39,077 nt of DNA from Saprospiraceae bacterium (GCA_018057925.1 JAGPCT010000035.1:1-39077), one strand, 5' to 3'; counted from the first letter of the stretch, positions 1 through 9,158 are shown. Notes: generated by a model not told the origin, from the letters alone. Numbers and translations: made by a program.

Positions 1-127
1 AACAGTCATACTTCCGTTTCGAATGAGCAATGTAAAATTGAAAGGAATAAATTATTTAATCAAAAAAAGTTATCCACATTTAAATTACTGATTAGAAAAA
101 GTTGTCAACTAAAATCATGAAACTTCA

Positions 128-162
128 TTTTCAATTTTCAATTTTCAATTTTCAATTTTCAA
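128..162. repeat. Tandem repeat, five perfect copies of TTTTCAA
   Basis: The heptamer TTTTCAA occurs five times head to tail without a mismatch, followed by a partial sixth unit (TT). It lies in non-coding DNA about 215 bases before the first gene. Units of seven bases in AT-rich DNA can vary in number by slippage. No gene start or promoter is close enough to show an effect of copy number. Confidence 0.9.
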
Positions 163-228
163 TTAAAAAGTAATTATCAACGTTTTTCAAATTTATACCT
201 TTCCAATAAAATTTTCGTTTATTGAGTA

Positions 229-236
229 TATGTTTG
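229..236 (+). promoter_or_regulatory. Candidate -7 element for the DUF4783 gene
   Basis: TATGTTTG matches the Bacteroidota -7 consensus TAnnTTTG. No TTG-type -33 element is visible 17-23 bases upstream, and the leader to the ATG at 379 would be about 140 bases, so this is only a weak candidate. Confidence 0.25.
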
Positions 237-378
237 TATTTTAGTATAATTAAAAGCGATTCCAAACGGAAAAAAACATAAGTAAATGACGATGAATTAC
301 ACTGTTAAACGCTGTATCCCAATTAAAAAGGATAAGTGAAATAATAAAAATTAGTATTAAATAGGAGTTTAAAAAATT

Positions 379-759
379 ATGCTACAACGATTGTTACTTC
401 TTTTTTTTATTGGACTGAATATTCAAGTCTATAGTCAGCCCCAAACAATTGCGGCTTTTAAAAAGGGCGATGTGTCTTTGTTGTCCAATGTCCTCGCAGA
501 TAAAGTAAATTTAACTTTTGATGATCAAAGTGAAATCTTGAATAAAACACAGGCTCTTGTGAAGTTGGAAGGTTTTTTTAAGGAGCATAAAATCACCTCA
601 TTTAAAAGTTCACATACGGGTCAATCTCCCGATAATAACAGCTTTTACACTATAGGCTACCTTAAAACCAGCACCGGAACATTTAGGTTGTTTATCAAGT
701 ATTCCAAAGTGGATGGCATTGAAAGAATAAAGGAAATGCTATTTAATTCCAATGATTGA
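379..759 (+). CDS. DUF4783 domain-containing secreted protein
   Basis: The 126-residue product starts with a hydrophobic signal sequence (about residues 2-19, ending near YSQ), so it is probably exported. The rest resembles DUF4783, a small NTF2-like fold found across Bacteroidota. The family pattern is an early block around FKKGDVSLLSNVLADKVNLT, then a KLEGFFKEH helix and a C-terminal strand around TFRLFIKYSK. The biochemical role of the family is not known. The length is normal for the family. The gene stands alone, facing the minus-strand fhs gene, with a dispersed repeat in the gap. The ATG at 379 is chosen because it places the signal peptide at the N-terminus. Confidence 0.75.
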   Translation: MLQRLLLLFFIGLNIQVYSQPQTIAAFKKGDVSLLSNVLADKVNLTFDDQSEILNKTQALVKLEGFFKEHKITSFKSSHTGQSPDNNSFYTIGYLKTSTGTFRLFIKYSKVDGIERIKEMLFNSND

Positions 760-838
760 ATACTTTGTTCATAAAACAAAGTAATTGGCTCGTAAAAGCA
801 GAGATACAGATAGATACATATAGTTATATATCATATAT

Positions 839-992
839 ATTTAACCCAAATTCCGCATTAAACAAATACGGAATCGATTTACGACTCGTAACCAATGGTT
901 TACAGAAACCATTGAAACGATTCGTACAGCGGGATTAACCCTCATAATCAGCACTATACGGTTTTTCAAAACCTATACTGCTGAATTCAGGT
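839..992 (-). repeat. Dispersed ~150-bp hairpin repeat, copy A
   Basis: Read on the minus strand, this segment matches copies B (19609-19756) and C (20506-20654) almost end to end. The left end is CCTGAATTCAGCAGTA and the right end is GCGGAATTTGGGTT. Inside are the palindrome GGTTTTGAAAAACC and a central stem AATGGTTT / AAACCATT. The two ends are imperfect inverted repeats of each other (roughly CC-GAATTC-nGCA). It fills the gap between the convergent DUF4783 and fhs genes, about 80 and 55 bases from their stop codons. It contains no protein-coding frame. Confidence 0.9.
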
Positions 993-1046
993 TTAAAATA
1001 CATTTGTCTATTTGACTAATTGTGAAATGTATCTCCTTGTCTATAA

Positions 1047-2720
1047 TTAAAACAGACCGGTAATATTTCCTTCTTCGTCGATGTCGATATGTTCAGCACT
1101 TGGAATTTCAGGTAAGCCGGGCATTCGCATAATTTCACCGGTTACAGGGACAACGAAGCCGGCACCTGCAGCGATTTCTATTTCTCGGACATTAAGCACA
1201 AAGCCTTCCGGTGCGCCTTTTTTGTCTTGATCATCAGAAAATGATTTTTGAGTTTTAGCGATGCAGACACAAAGATGACCGAGCTTGAGTTTTTTAATGA
1301 CTCTAAGGTCTGCCTTTGCTTTAGCGCCATATTCGACGGACTTAGCGCCATAAACATTGGTTGCTATGGTATTAATTTTATTTTCGATACTTGCTTCTGT
1401 AGAATACAATGGTTGATAAGTCTGATGTTGATTGTTATCGACGATATGTGCGATTTCTTTGGCGAGATTTATTGCGCCATCGCCTCCTTTTGCCCAAATT
1501 TCGATGGAATCAGCGTGGAATCCTATTGCTTTGCATTGTTCTATAACGGCTTGAATTTCCGCATCTGTATCTGTGACAAATCGATTGATAGCAACTACTG
1601 CCGGGATTCCAAATAGGCGTGCATTTTCTAAGTGTTTTTTCAAGTTGACAAATCCATCTTTGACAGCTTGGACATTTTCGGTCTTAAGGTCTGCCAGATC
1701 CACGCCGCCATGGTATTTTAAAGCTCTGATAGTTGCAACGATTACCACACAACGAGGGACAAATCCAGCCATCCTGCACTTGATATCTAAGAATTTTTCA
1801 CCACCTAAATCGAAGCCAAAGCCTGCCTCTGTCACGACGTAATCAGAGAGAGAAAGCCCCATTTTAGTAGCGATAATGGTGTTTGTGCCTTGAGCGATAT
1901 TGGCAAATGGTCCTCCGTGGATTATGGCAGGAGTTTTTTCGATAGTCTGAACCAGATTGGGCAATATGGCATCTTTCAAAAGGGCTGCCATTGCTCCGTG
2001 AGCTTTCAAGTCTCGTGCAAATACAGGCTTTCCTTCATACGTATTCCCGATGTATATATTTCCAAGTTTTTCTTTTAATTCGCTCCGATTGTTGACCAGG
2101 CAAAGGATTGCCATGATTTCGGATGCAGCGGTGATATTAAATCCGGCTTCGCGTGGCACGCCATTACCTTTGCCGCCAAGACCGGACACTATATTACGCA
2201 AGGAGCGGTCATTCATATCCATCACACGCTTCCATATTACAGTACGAGGGTCTATATTGAGCGTATTCTTTTTATTTTGAATATTGTTGTCAATCACGGT
2301 TGCCAATAGGTTGTTGGCTTTTTCAATAGCAGCGAAGTCTCCTGTGAAGTGCATGTTGATATCTTCCATAGGCAGAACCTGTGAATAACCGCCGCCTGCA
2401 GCGCCCCCTTTCATGCCGAAGACGGGGCCTAAAGAGGGTTCGCGCAATACAACGGTAGTCTTTTTGCCTATTTTATTCATGGCTTGTGCAATACCAATGC
2501 TGCAAGTCGTCTTTCCTTCACCGGCAGGGGTAGGAGACATGGCGGAGACGAGTATCAGGTTACTTTTTTGAACCTTTTCTTCATTAATATAATGTAAAGG
2601 TATCTTTGCCTTGTACTTTCCGAAATACATCAGGTCGTCTTCTGCTATCTCTAATTGGTCAGCTATATTTTTTATATGGGTTAACTGTATTTTCTGTGCT
2701 ATTGAAAGATCATTTTCCAT
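1047..2720 (-). CDS. fhs: Formate--tetrahydrofolate ligase
   Basis: The cytosolic enzyme makes 10-formyl-THF from formate, THF and ATP, feeding purine synthesis and one-carbon metabolism. The 557-residue length is usual for the family. The N-terminal P-loop TPAGEGKTT (residues 64-72) binds ATP, followed by the conserved EPSLGPVFGMKGGAAGGG block and by DINMHFTGDFAAI. The substrate-site segment ATIRALKYHGG is also present. The ATG at 2720 gives a normal N-terminus; a 338-base gap separates it from the upstream gene, so it is probably transcribed alone. No ribosome binding site is evident, as is common in this phylum. Identification is secure. Confidence 0.97.
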   Translation of the reverse strand: MENDLSIAQKIQLTHIKNIADQLEIAEDDLMYFGKYKAKIPLHYINEEKVQKSNLILVSAMSPTPAGEGKTTCSIGIAQAMNKIGKKTTVVLREPSLGPVFGMKGGAAGGGYSQVLPMEDINMHFTGDFAAIEKANNLLATVIDNNIQNKKNTLNIDPRTVIWKRVMDMNDRSLRNIVSGLGGKGNGVPREAGFNITAASEIMAILCLVNNRSELKEKLGNIYIGNTYEGKPVFARDLKAHGAMAALLKDAILPNLVQTIEKTPAIIHGGPFANIAQGTNTIIATKMGLSLSDYVVTEAGFGFDLGGEKFLDIKCRMAGFVPRCVVIVATIRALKYHGGVDLADLKTENVQAVKDGFVNLKKHLENARLFGIPAVVAINRFVTDTDAEIQAVIEQCKAIGFHADSIEIWAKGGDGAINLAKEIAHIVDNNQHQTYQPLYSTEASIENKINTIATNVYGAKSVEYGAKAKADLRVIKKLKLGHLCVCIAKTQKSFSDDQDKKGAPEGFVLNVREIEIAAGAGFVVPVTGEIMRMPGLPEIPSAEHIDIDEEGNITGLF

Positions 2721-3058
2721 AGAAATCTTGAATTTTGCTATAAAAATAGAATAAATTACCTAACAGCCAAAAAATAGATTCTACATTTTTCCGGGAAGTC
2801 TTATTTGCCTAATAAAAAAAGAATGAAAGTCGCTGTATCTAGGATTTTAGCGAGGCGAATCAAGTCTGAATTAGATGCTCCCTATTCCGGCAATACCGAA
2901 GCAGAGGAAGGTGTCTAAGATGGCGATTGTGTTATACCAAATTGATTTATAAATTAATCCAACATATTTTGGTATTCCCGAAAAACGGGATTTCCTAAAA
3001 TCAAAATGCTCCCGAAACTATCCGGATGATAGTCGTTTAGGCCAATGCAATTGGACTA
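2721..3058. other. Intergenic region between fhs and the exopolysaccharide genes
   Basis: No gene is visible in these 338 bases. A small hairpin (TCCCG-AAAAA-CGGGA, 2976-2990) lies downstream of the O-antigen ligase stop on the minus strand but lacks a T-tract. At 2831-2856 the words CGCTGTAT and TTTAGCGAGGC occur seven bases apart; the same two words recur nine bases apart at 11768-11795. No strong TAnnTTTG promoter for fhs was found. Confidence 0.5.
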
Positions 3059-4516
3059 TTACGAATATACAATCGGTATTATTTTCTCTTTAACTTTCCG
3101 CCAATGGAATCCCGCAATGATTGCCAATGAAATATAGAAGAAGGATCCTGCTTTATCTGATTCTATCATGTCATTCATCGTCAGAATTACAAGTATTGCA
3201 AAAAGTATCATCAAGGCTGCCATGATGACATATTGCTTGTTTTTGTCTTTTTCTTCATGATATAGTCGTTGGCCGGTAATAAGCGCCCATGATACCATCC
3301 ATATAAATAATATTGGCGCCAGAATACCTTGTTCTATAGCTAACAACATAAAATAGGAATGCACCGTACTTCTTTCGGGATTATCGCTGACATAGGTTCT
3401 AAAAGAATTCATGGTGAAGGATTTGTAAGTGTCGTAAAAATTGTTGGGACCCACGCCCAGTAAGGGTTTGTCGGCTATCATATACCTGGCGGCAACCCAT
3501 CGATATACTCGTTCCATTGTGGAAATATCTTCAAAATTGTAGGTGGCCGTCAGCAGGTTGTTGAAATCTGTATGACTGATTGTTTTGTTGTAATTTGGGG
3601 CATAATCGAAAAATTTATTGTCTTTAATCAAATATACTGAATAACAGCTAATGCCGATGATAGAGGCTATGATAGCCGGTTTGATTAGTTTCCATTTGAT
3701 GATGAAATAAAAGGGAACTAAGAGGACTACCGCTCCAATGGCGGCTCTGGTATAGCTAAAGTATATTGCTATGATAAACAATAAAATTAACCCGGTATAA
3801 AGAAAGCTTTGTTTCCATTTGTGATGGTGTATTCGTCCTAACATCCATATTAATGGAAATACGACTAACAATTGTACGGCGTAATTGACGTGGTTGGAAT
3901 AAAAGGGTCCGACGCAAGAGTTGATGGTTGCGAATGAAAAACCGGAACCGGCATGCCTTACCATCACATACAGTACCGTCAATGTCGCCGTAAAGCCAAC
4001 TGCTAATGCCATTTTTTTGGCATCTTGCCAGGATCTAATAAAATAGGCCGACATGCCGAAGTAAGCCACAATATACCAAGCTTTTGCCAATAAGTATTTG
4101 ATGGATAAGGTTATATTGACGGAGAAAATTGTGGTCAATATCGACAAAATAAACATTGCTGTCAAGAAAATAACGATCGGATGTCTGACAAAGCTAAAAT
4201 CTATTCGGTTATGATTAAATATCAAAAGCCCCGGTAATAGAGCAATAAAAAACAAATTGAATAGTTCGTCAGGTGCATCCAAGCTCAAAGACCCAAAATT
4301 GAATTCTGTCGAAATAGGTATGGTCATTATCATAGCGAAAAACACCAACTTGAGGTCTTTTAAAAAATAAAACATACCTATAAAGACCACCGGCAACGCC
4401 ATGAGCCAGTAAGCATCCAGATATAATGCGCTCAGGATGCATAATGCACATAATACATTCAGCCACGTAAGTGGGTCACGTATTAGAGACGGATTCAATG
4501 AGATAGATTTATTCAT
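3059..4516 (-). CDS. O-antigen ligase / Wzy-like polysaccharide polymerase, multi-spanning membrane protein
   Basis: The 485-residue protein is almost wholly hydrophobic, with about ten to twelve membrane segments. It has the periplasmic loop typical of the O-antigen ligase (Wzy_C/WaaL) superfamily: RWVAARYMIADKPLLGVGPNNF followed by VHSYFMLLAIEQG. Members join or polymerise lipid-linked glycans at the outer face of the inner membrane. Whether this one is a ligase or a polymerase cannot be told from sequence. It overlaps the upstream Wzz-like gene by 8 bases, so the two are translationally coupled, and it probably acts in surface polysaccharide or exopolysaccharide assembly. No glycosyltransferases lie in the window. 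Confidence 0.85.
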   Translation of the reverse strand: MNKSISLNPSLIRDPLTWLNVLCALCILSALYLDAYWLMALPVVFIGMFYFLKDLKLVFFAMIMTIPISTEFNFGSLSLDAPDELFNLFFIALLPGLLIFNHNRIDFSFVRHPIVIFLTAMFILSILTTIFSVNITLSIKYLLAKAWYIVAYFGMSAYFIRSWQDAKKMALAVGFTATLTVLYVMVRHAGSGFSFATINSCVGPFYSNHVNYAVQLLVVFPLIWMLGRIHHHKWKQSFLYTGLILLFIIAIYFSYTRAAIGAVVLLVPFYFIIKWKLIKPAIIASIIGISCYSVYLIKDNKFFDYAPNYNKTISHTDFNNLLTATYNFEDISTMERVYRWVAARYMIADKPLLGVGPNNFYDTYKSFTMNSFRTYVSDNPERSTVHSYFMLLAIEQGILAPILFIWMVSWALITGQRLYHEEKDKNKQYVIMAALMILFAILVILTMNDMIESDKAGSFFYISLAIIAGFHWRKVKEKIIPIVYS

Positions 4517-5630
4517 CCCATAATTTTTTCCAATCCGGACTTTTTAAAGTGTTGAGAACAATGATGCCTAAAATATTAGAAAATAAGGCAATGAATGCCA
4601 CCGATAATACAATTAGTGATCGTTTGGGTCTTGATTTGACCAATGGAACTTCGGCTTTTTCGACTAAGTGGAGCGCATTGTTTTTGCCTTTTAGGACACC
4701 CATTATTTGACCGTAACGTACATTATATACGGTTAAGTAGTCCTTAGCGGCGCGCAATTGCGTACCCATTATTTCGATGATATTACGACCTTCGTTAAAG
4801 TTGTTGAAGTTGATAGAGCTTGTGGTATTAGAGTCTGTGATGGATTTGTATTCTTCTTTGAGCCCGGCTACCATTGCTTTGAGGAGGTTGATGGTGTCAC
4901 GAGGTATATGAGGTAAGGATTCCAGAACTTTCAGACGTTCTTGTTCTCGCTTGTATTTGGTTTCCACAGTGACCATCTTTTGCATGATCTCGGTGCCTTG
5001 AGATTCAGGGTCGATGATTTTAAATTTATTGCGAAGCAACTGAACTGAGTCTGCCAATTTATTGACTTCAATTTGTTTTTGAACAATATTATCTTTAATA
5101 GTAGTAGCTAAGTCGTTGAGATTCGATTTTAACAAGTTAGATACTAATAAATTGATAAAATATCTGGTTGCATTAGCCATGGCGGCGGCTTGTTTTGGAT
5201 CTTTGTCTTCGATAGTAAGTTCTAAGGCATCCAATTTAGTTTTTTCTATTTTATAATGATCTCTGAATGTATTATATGCTTTGTAACGAGCTTTACTTCC
5301 TTTCGGATCGATGTTATATTTTTTATATAAGTCAAAAGAATCAATCATTAAATCGAGCAATTCACCAGATTGAGCCACCGTAATCATCCTATCAAGGTCA
5401 ACTCCGGTTCCATAATATTCCATTTCTTTGGTGGAATTGCCAAAAATGTGTTCAGGTTTCATGACATCCGGGCTTGCCGGATAGAATACGGTTGTAGAGG
5501 AGTAGTAATTGGGTAAGAGTAGGACGCCGATAATTGCAAGAATAGTCAAAATTCCCACATTACGAAGGATGACTTTACGCTGTTGTAACACCAACTTTAC
5601 TATATCAACCAATGATTCTTTTACTTGCAT
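4509..5630 (-). CDS. Wzz-type chain-length determinant / polysaccharide co-polymerase
   Basis: The product has a membrane helix near the N-terminus (about residues 20-43), a long periplasmic region rich in coiled-coil heptads, and a second membrane helix at the C-terminus. Just before the last helix is the proline-rich KAEVPLVKSRPKRS segment typical of Wzz proteins. Such proteins set the length of surface glycans made by a Wzy partner, here the overlapping downstream gene. The frame could start with TTG at 5645, but the ATG at 5630 is preferred: it is a normal codon, and a -7 element at 5651-5658 would put the transcript start close to 5645. No cytoplasmic tyrosine-kinase domain follows the second helix. 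Confidence 0.85.
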   Translation of the reverse strand: MQVKESLVDIVKLVLQQRKVILRNVGILTILAIIGVLLLPNYYSSTTVFYPASPDVMKPEHIFGNSTKEMEYYGTGVDLDRMITVAQSGELLDLMIDSFDLYKKYNIDPKGSKARYKAYNTFRDHYKIEKTKLDALELTIEDKDPKQAAAMANATRYFINLLVSNLLKSNLNDLATTIKDNIVQKQIEVNKLADSVQLLRNKFKIIDPESQGTEIMQKMVTVETKYKREQERLKVLESLPHIPRDTINLLKAMVAGLKEEYKSITDSNTTSSINFNNFNEGRNIIEIMGTQLRAAKDYLTVYNVRYGQIMGVLKGKNNALHLVEKAEVPLVKSRPKRSLIVLSVAFIALFSNILGIIVLNTLKSPDWKKLWDE

Positions 5631-5650
5631 TATATTGAATTTCAAAGGTG

Positions 5651-5658
5651 CAAAAGTA
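5651..5658 (-). promoter_or_regulatory. Candidate -7 element for the Wzz-Wzy operon
   Basis: On the minus strand TACTTTTG matches TAnnTTTG. Transcription would begin around 5645-5648, leaving about 15 bases before the ATG at 5630. This argues against the alternative TTG start. No clear TTG -33 element is seen. Confidence 0.4.
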
Positions 5659-5770
5659 CTATTTTTATCCGGAATCCTTACTTTTTAGGAAAAATCAGTT
5701 TGTGAAGTATTGTCTATCATACAATTAATTCAGAATCGATTTTTTTGCTACCTTAGTTGTAATATTGCGC

Positions 5771-6688
5771 ATGTCAAAATGGAATAGTTATATAACGGGA
5801 TTTCAGCATTATTTGAAATTAGAGAAAGGATCGTCAAAGCATACGATAGCCGCATATATAGCCGATGTCAATAAGTTGGCTTGGTATTGTGAAGCTCAAA
5901 GTGCAAAATCGATATCACCAGTGGAAGTAAGCTCAGCCGATATCTTGGCTTTTGTAGTAGAGCTTAATAAGATGGGTATCGGAGAGCGAAGTCAAGCACG
6001 TATTCTGAGCTCTTTTCGGGCATTTTATAAGTATCTTCTTGTGGAAGATTTGATAGATTCTGATCCGATGGAGCTGATACAAGGGCCTCAGTTGCCGGCG
6101 ACCTATCCCGAGGTACTGTCTATAAGTGAATTAGAGGCTTTTTTTAATGCAATTGATTTAAGTGAAGAAAATGGACATAGGAATAGAGCTATTTTTGAAA
6201 CCATGTATGCTTGTGGATTGCGAGTCAGTGAGGTTATACATCTTAGACTTGCCGGTTATTTTCCGGATATCGGCTTTATTCGTGTAATAGGCAAGAATGA
6301 CAAAGAGCGGATAGTTCCTATTGGTACCGTCGCCATTAAGCAAATTAATTTTTATCTGGAAGGCGAGCGCAGGCATGTTGTGCCCAAGACCGGATATGAC
6401 AACCATATTTTTTTAAATAGGAGAGGAGCTGCATTGACAAGAAATATGATATTCCTTTTAACTAAGAAATATGCCGAATTGGCTGGCATTACAAAGAATA
6501 TAAGTCCTCACACTTTTAGACATTCTTTTGCTACACACTTAGTGGAGGGAGGCGCTGATCTAAAGGCTGTTCAAGATATGTTGGGACACGAAAGTATTAC
6601 TACCACTGAGATATATACCCACATAGACGTCAATTACCTCAAAGAAACGGTAAATCAATTCCATCCTTTATTTTCTAAAAAGCAGTAA
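5771..6688 (+). CDS. xerD: Tyrosine recombinase XerD-like
   Basis: Site-specific recombinase that with a partner resolves chromosome dimers at dif. From the ATG at 5771 it has 305 residues, the usual Xer length; a TTG six bases earlier is less likely. The N-terminal SAM-like core-binding domain covers about 1-105 and the catalytic domain about 115-300. All six catalytic residues are visible: R151 (CGLRVSE), K175 (GKNDKER), H247 and R250 (PHTFRHSF), H273 (LGHES) and nucleophile Y282 (EIYTHID). It is a lone gene, divergent from the Wzz gene, with no integron or element around it, which favours a housekeeping Xer over a phage integrase. XerC versus XerD was judged by overall likeness only. Confidence 0.88.
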   Translation: MSKWNSYITGFQHYLKLEKGSSKHTIAAYIADVNKLAWYCEAQSAKSISPVEVSSADILAFVVELNKMGIGERSQARILSSFRAFYKYLLVEDLIDSDPMELIQGPQLPATYPEVLSISELEAFFNAIDLSEENGHRNRAIFETMYACGLRVSEVIHLRLAGYFPDIGFIRVIGKNDKERIVPIGTVAIKQINFYLEGERRHVVPKTGYDNHIFLNRRGAALTRNMIFLLTKKYAELAGITKNISPHTFRHSFATHLVEGGADLKAVQDMLGHESITTTEIYTHIDVNYLKETVNQFHPLFSKKQ

Positions 6689-6801
6689 TTGGAAATTCGA
6701 TACTTTAACAATATACATAATTGATATTAATATATAACACGATTGTTATAAGTAATATATAAGTAAAAAAATATATTGTATATCGTAATAGGAAACGATA
6801 T

Positions 6802-7416
6802 TTATCCCATTTCGCTGATGACTTCAGTGACTTCCGGTACCATCCTTTTGAGCATAGCCTCTATTCCTGCCTTTAGTGTTATGGTAGAGGAAGGGCAGCC
6901 ACTGCATGATCCTTGGAGGATTACGGTTACGACACCTTTGTCAAATGAATGGAATTCGATATTTCCGCCGTCATTCGCTACAGCTGGCTTTACGACAGTT
7001 TCGATTAATTCTTTGATTTTTTGGACAATGGCAACGTCGTCACCCGTGTATTCCCGGGCGTGTTTTTCAGCTTCAATGCGAGCCAATTCTTCTTTATAGC
7101 CATCATTGATGACGGGTAGCTCATCTACGATGTAATTTTTTATGTAGCCTTTGAGTTCATGTGTGATATCTTTCCATGAATAGATGGGGTCTTTGGTGAC
7201 AGAGACAAAGTTATTGCAAATATACACACCACTAACGTAAGGAAAGCTAAAGATACCAATAGCCATAGGCGACCACTTCTCCGCTTCTTCTCTGCTTCTA
7301 AAGTCTGCAGTGCCGCCCGGAAAGAGCATTTTGTTGACGACAAATTTAAGACTTTCTGGGTTAGGAGTCTCCTCGGTATAAATAAGGATAGGAGTTTTTA
7401 CGACCTGATCTTGCAT
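6802..7416 (-). CDS. Nfu-type iron-sulfur cluster carrier (Nfu_N + NifU domains)
   Basis: Carries an assembled Fe-S cluster to target proteins. The 204 residues hold an N-terminal Nfu domain (about 8-95: ETPNPESLKFVVNK, FPGGTADF) and a C-terminal NifU domain (about 130-200). The cluster-binding CxxC is C171/C174 (GSCSGCPSS). The acidic linker between the domains has no extra motif. It is the last gene of the minus-strand run beginning with the mevalonate genes, 50 bases after the flavoprotein gene. The Fe-S and flavin theme of the two distal genes suggests redox or cluster supply, but a direct link to isoprenoid synthesis is only inferred. Confidence 0.92.
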   Translation of the reverse strand: MQDQVVKTPILIYTEETPNPESLKFVVNKMLFPGGTADFRSREEAEKWSPMAIGIFSFPYVSGVYICNNFVSVTKDPIYSWKDITHELKGYIKNYIVDELPVINDGYKEELARIEAEKHAREYTGDDVAIVQKIKELIETVVKPAVANDGGNIEFHSFDKGVVTVILQGSCSGCPSSTITLKAGIEAMLKRMVPEVTEVISEMG

Positions 7417-7466
7417 ATTCTGATTTGTTTTGAAGGGTAAACAATCCCGATTAAAAAAGGTTGATA

Positions 7467-8189
7467 TTATCCATATAATTCAATCATTATTTTTTCTTTC
7501 GGTATCATCATGGCGTTGAGGAGAATGTCTTCAGCTTCATCTACCATGGCTTGCCATCCACACAGCATAAAGAGTGCATCGGTATTTTCAGAATTATAGG
7601 TATTGAGATAAACGGAATGGACATACCCTTTGTGATAGTTTCCATCTTCGACTTCTCTACTTAATGCAATATCTAATTTGAAATTAGGATAACGTTTGAA
7701 TGACTCAAGTTCATCGTAATAGAGGATATCTTTTTTATAACGCGAACCAAAAATGAGGTGAAAATGAGTATTGTTATATTTATTTTTTCCAAGTACATGT
7801 TGAAGCATAGCGCGGAATGGAGCTAATCCTGTCCCGGTACAAATCATAACCACAGTAGAGGGAAGGTTTTTTGGAAGGCAAAACATGCCATCAGGTCCTT
7901 TAAATTTTAAAGTATCCCCGATTTGCACTGTTTCACATAAGTATGTTGAGCCCAGCCCACCTTCTAACTTACCCACGCACAATTCAATTTTTCCATCCGT
8001 GACAAAATTGGCTATGGAATAACTTTTCCAACGTTGTAGTCGTTTTTCGCCTATTGGAAGGTCAAAGGTTATGAACTGTCCGGGAATAGCGGTGATAGAT
8101 GCTTCCATTTGGGGTTGGAGCCAAAAGTTTTTTACTCTTTCGTTTTCATTCGATATGTCGGTTATTGTTGCATCAATCCACTTAGCCAT
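7467..8189 (-). CDS. Ferredoxin--NADP reductase-like FAD flavoprotein
   Basis: At 240 residues this is a single-subunit FNR-family protein moving electrons between NAD(P)H and a small carrier. The FAD domain carries RWKSYSIAN (about residues 53-61), the equivalent of the RxYS motif. The NAD(P)-binding half has ICTGTGLAPFRAM and the late MLCGWQAMVDEA block. No 2Fe-2S ferredoxin domain is fused to it, so it needs a separate partner. It lies 15 bases after the GHMP kinase gene and 50 bases before nfu, evidently in one operon. The true electron acceptor cannot be read from the sequence. Confidence 0.85.
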   Translation of the reverse strand: MAKWIDATITDISNENERVKNFWLQPQMEASITAIPGQFITFDLPIGEKRLQRWKSYSIANFVTDGKIELCVGKLEGGLGSTYLCETVQIGDTLKFKGPDGMFCLPKNLPSTVVMICTGTGLAPFRAMLQHVLGKNKYNNTHFHLIFGSRYKKDILYYDELESFKRYPNFKLDIALSREVEDGNYHKGYVHSVYLNTYNSENTDALFMLCGWQAMVDEAEDILLNAMMIPKEKIMIELYG

Positions 8190-8204
8190 GACTACTTTTA
8201 AATT

Positions 8205-9158
8205 TTAAACCAGTAAATCTTTGATAGAATACAATTTTATGCCAAATTGTTCTTCGGTTTGTAGTTTAAATTTTTCGAATTTTTCTTTTCCAACAAAGAG
8301 AACAAAGTCTCCACCCCATGCTCCAAGGGACTTTACGGCACCATCAAAGGACTGGAATTGCCTTTTTTTAATGGGATCACAATCTAAGAGATATCCGATG
8401 GTTTCTTCGTGAATCTCTATTGCTTTGATAAGATGTTCGACCGATTTGGCGTCCAATATATGATATGTCAATCTATTGATAAGGTCTATCCGGGTTCTGA
8501 GGTCTATGTTTTTTGTTTTTTCTTCAAAATTTTTGATAGCATAAGAAGTGTTTGCTTTGTTGCCTAAGTAGGCCAATCCACCATGCTCACAAAGTATTTC
8601 GGGTCGATGTACTCTGGCAGCCATAAGCTGGTCACTTTTTTGGAAGATGATAGGCTGGTCACTCAAGGCACAAGCTATATCATATCCGGAGCCGCCAATT
8701 GTCTTTTGTTGCAACTCAAAGGGGTTGATTTGAAACCAAGATGCTATGTTGACTAAAAGGCTGGAGCTGCTTCCCATGCCCCATTGCATCAGCCATTCTA
8801 TTGAAGTTTCTATTTGGAATGAAGCTGATTGGAGGATATTTCTACCTTTAAGGGAAATGGCAGCATGTAAGATTGAAGTGAGGTTGTATGCCACCTTTTC
8901 GTCACTTGCGTTAATAATATCAATTCCATTGGTTGTGTCAAACAAAGCGTCAAACCATGGTTTTCCTTCCATGTCAAGGGCATTCCATATCAAGTTGCCT
9001 TCAGATCCTGGCATGGAAGTCAATTCAAGATGGTGCATACTGAGTGTTGGCCAGGCAAGACTTCTTGCGCCTTTGAGAGCGAGGTATTCACCGGTGATCA
9101 TGAGCTTACCTCTTGCGCTGTATCGGATGGTTTTATTGTCTTGGTTCGGTTTGCTCAT
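8205..9158 (-). CDS. GYDIA-type GHMP kinase (mevalonate pathway kinase)
   Basis: The 317-residue protein belongs to the GHMP kinase superfamily. It has an N-terminal ARGKLMITGEYLAL block (15-28), the glycine/serine-rich ATP motif WGMGSSSSL (126-134), and GGSGYDIA (155-162), which gives the Bacteroidota subfamily its name. Its place directly after HMG-CoA reductase, overlapping by four bases (ATGA), points to phosphorylation of mevalonate or phosphomevalonate. Which of the two is not settled by sequence. No diphosphomevalonate decarboxylase or second GHMP kinase lies in the window, so the rest of the pathway must be encoded elsewhere. The short C-terminal GHMP domain is present (GAWGGDFVLFVG). 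Confidence 0.88.
   Translation of the reverse strand: MSKPNQDNKTIRYSARGKLMITGEYLALKGARSLAWPTLSMHHLELTSMPGSEGNLIWNALDMEGKPWFDALFDTTNGIDIINASDEKVAYNLTSILHAAISLKGRNILQSASFQIETSIEWLMQWGMGSSSSLLVNIASWFQINPFELQQKTIGGSGYDIACALSDQPIIFQKSDQLMAARVHRPEILCEHGGLAYLGNKANTSYAIKNFEEKTKNIDLRTRIDLINRLTYHILDAKSVEHLIKAIEIHEETIGYLLDCDPIKKRQFQSFDGAVKSLGAWGGDFVLFVGKEKFEKFKLQTEEQFGIKLYSIKDLLV

Larger units (their letters stand above)
1..378. other. AT-rich intergenic region at the left edge
   Basis: No open reading frame with coding character runs through this stretch on either strand. It holds a short tandem repeat (128-162) and one candidate Bacteroidota -7 element (229-236). AGGAG at 363-367 lies 11 bases before the ATG at 379, rather far for a classical ribosome binding site. 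Nothing else is recognisable, and no neighbouring gene enters from the left. Confidence 0.6.

Noticed and set aside
756-938. 60-codon plus-strand frame after the DUF4783 gene
   Set aside because: More than half of it lies in the dispersed repeat, the protein is unlike anything known, and the repeat copies do not preserve the frame.
1248-2280. Several plus-strand frames opposite fhs
   Set aside because: They are antisense to a fully conserved enzyme and show no family features; the same holds for frames opposite HMG-CoA reductase, the S46 peptidase and other genes.
2976-2990. Small hairpin TCCCG/CGGGA as terminator
   Set aside because: The stem is only five pairs and no T-run follows on the minus strand.
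5771-6688. Tyrosine recombinase as marker of an integrated element or integron
   Set aside because: No attachment-site repeat, cassette array or phage gene is nearby; the length and layout fit housekeeping Xer.
6733-6750. TATAACA/TGTTATA stem between the convergent xerD and nfu genes
   Set aside because: Very AT-rich and short; it could be a weak terminator but cannot be told from background in this sequence.
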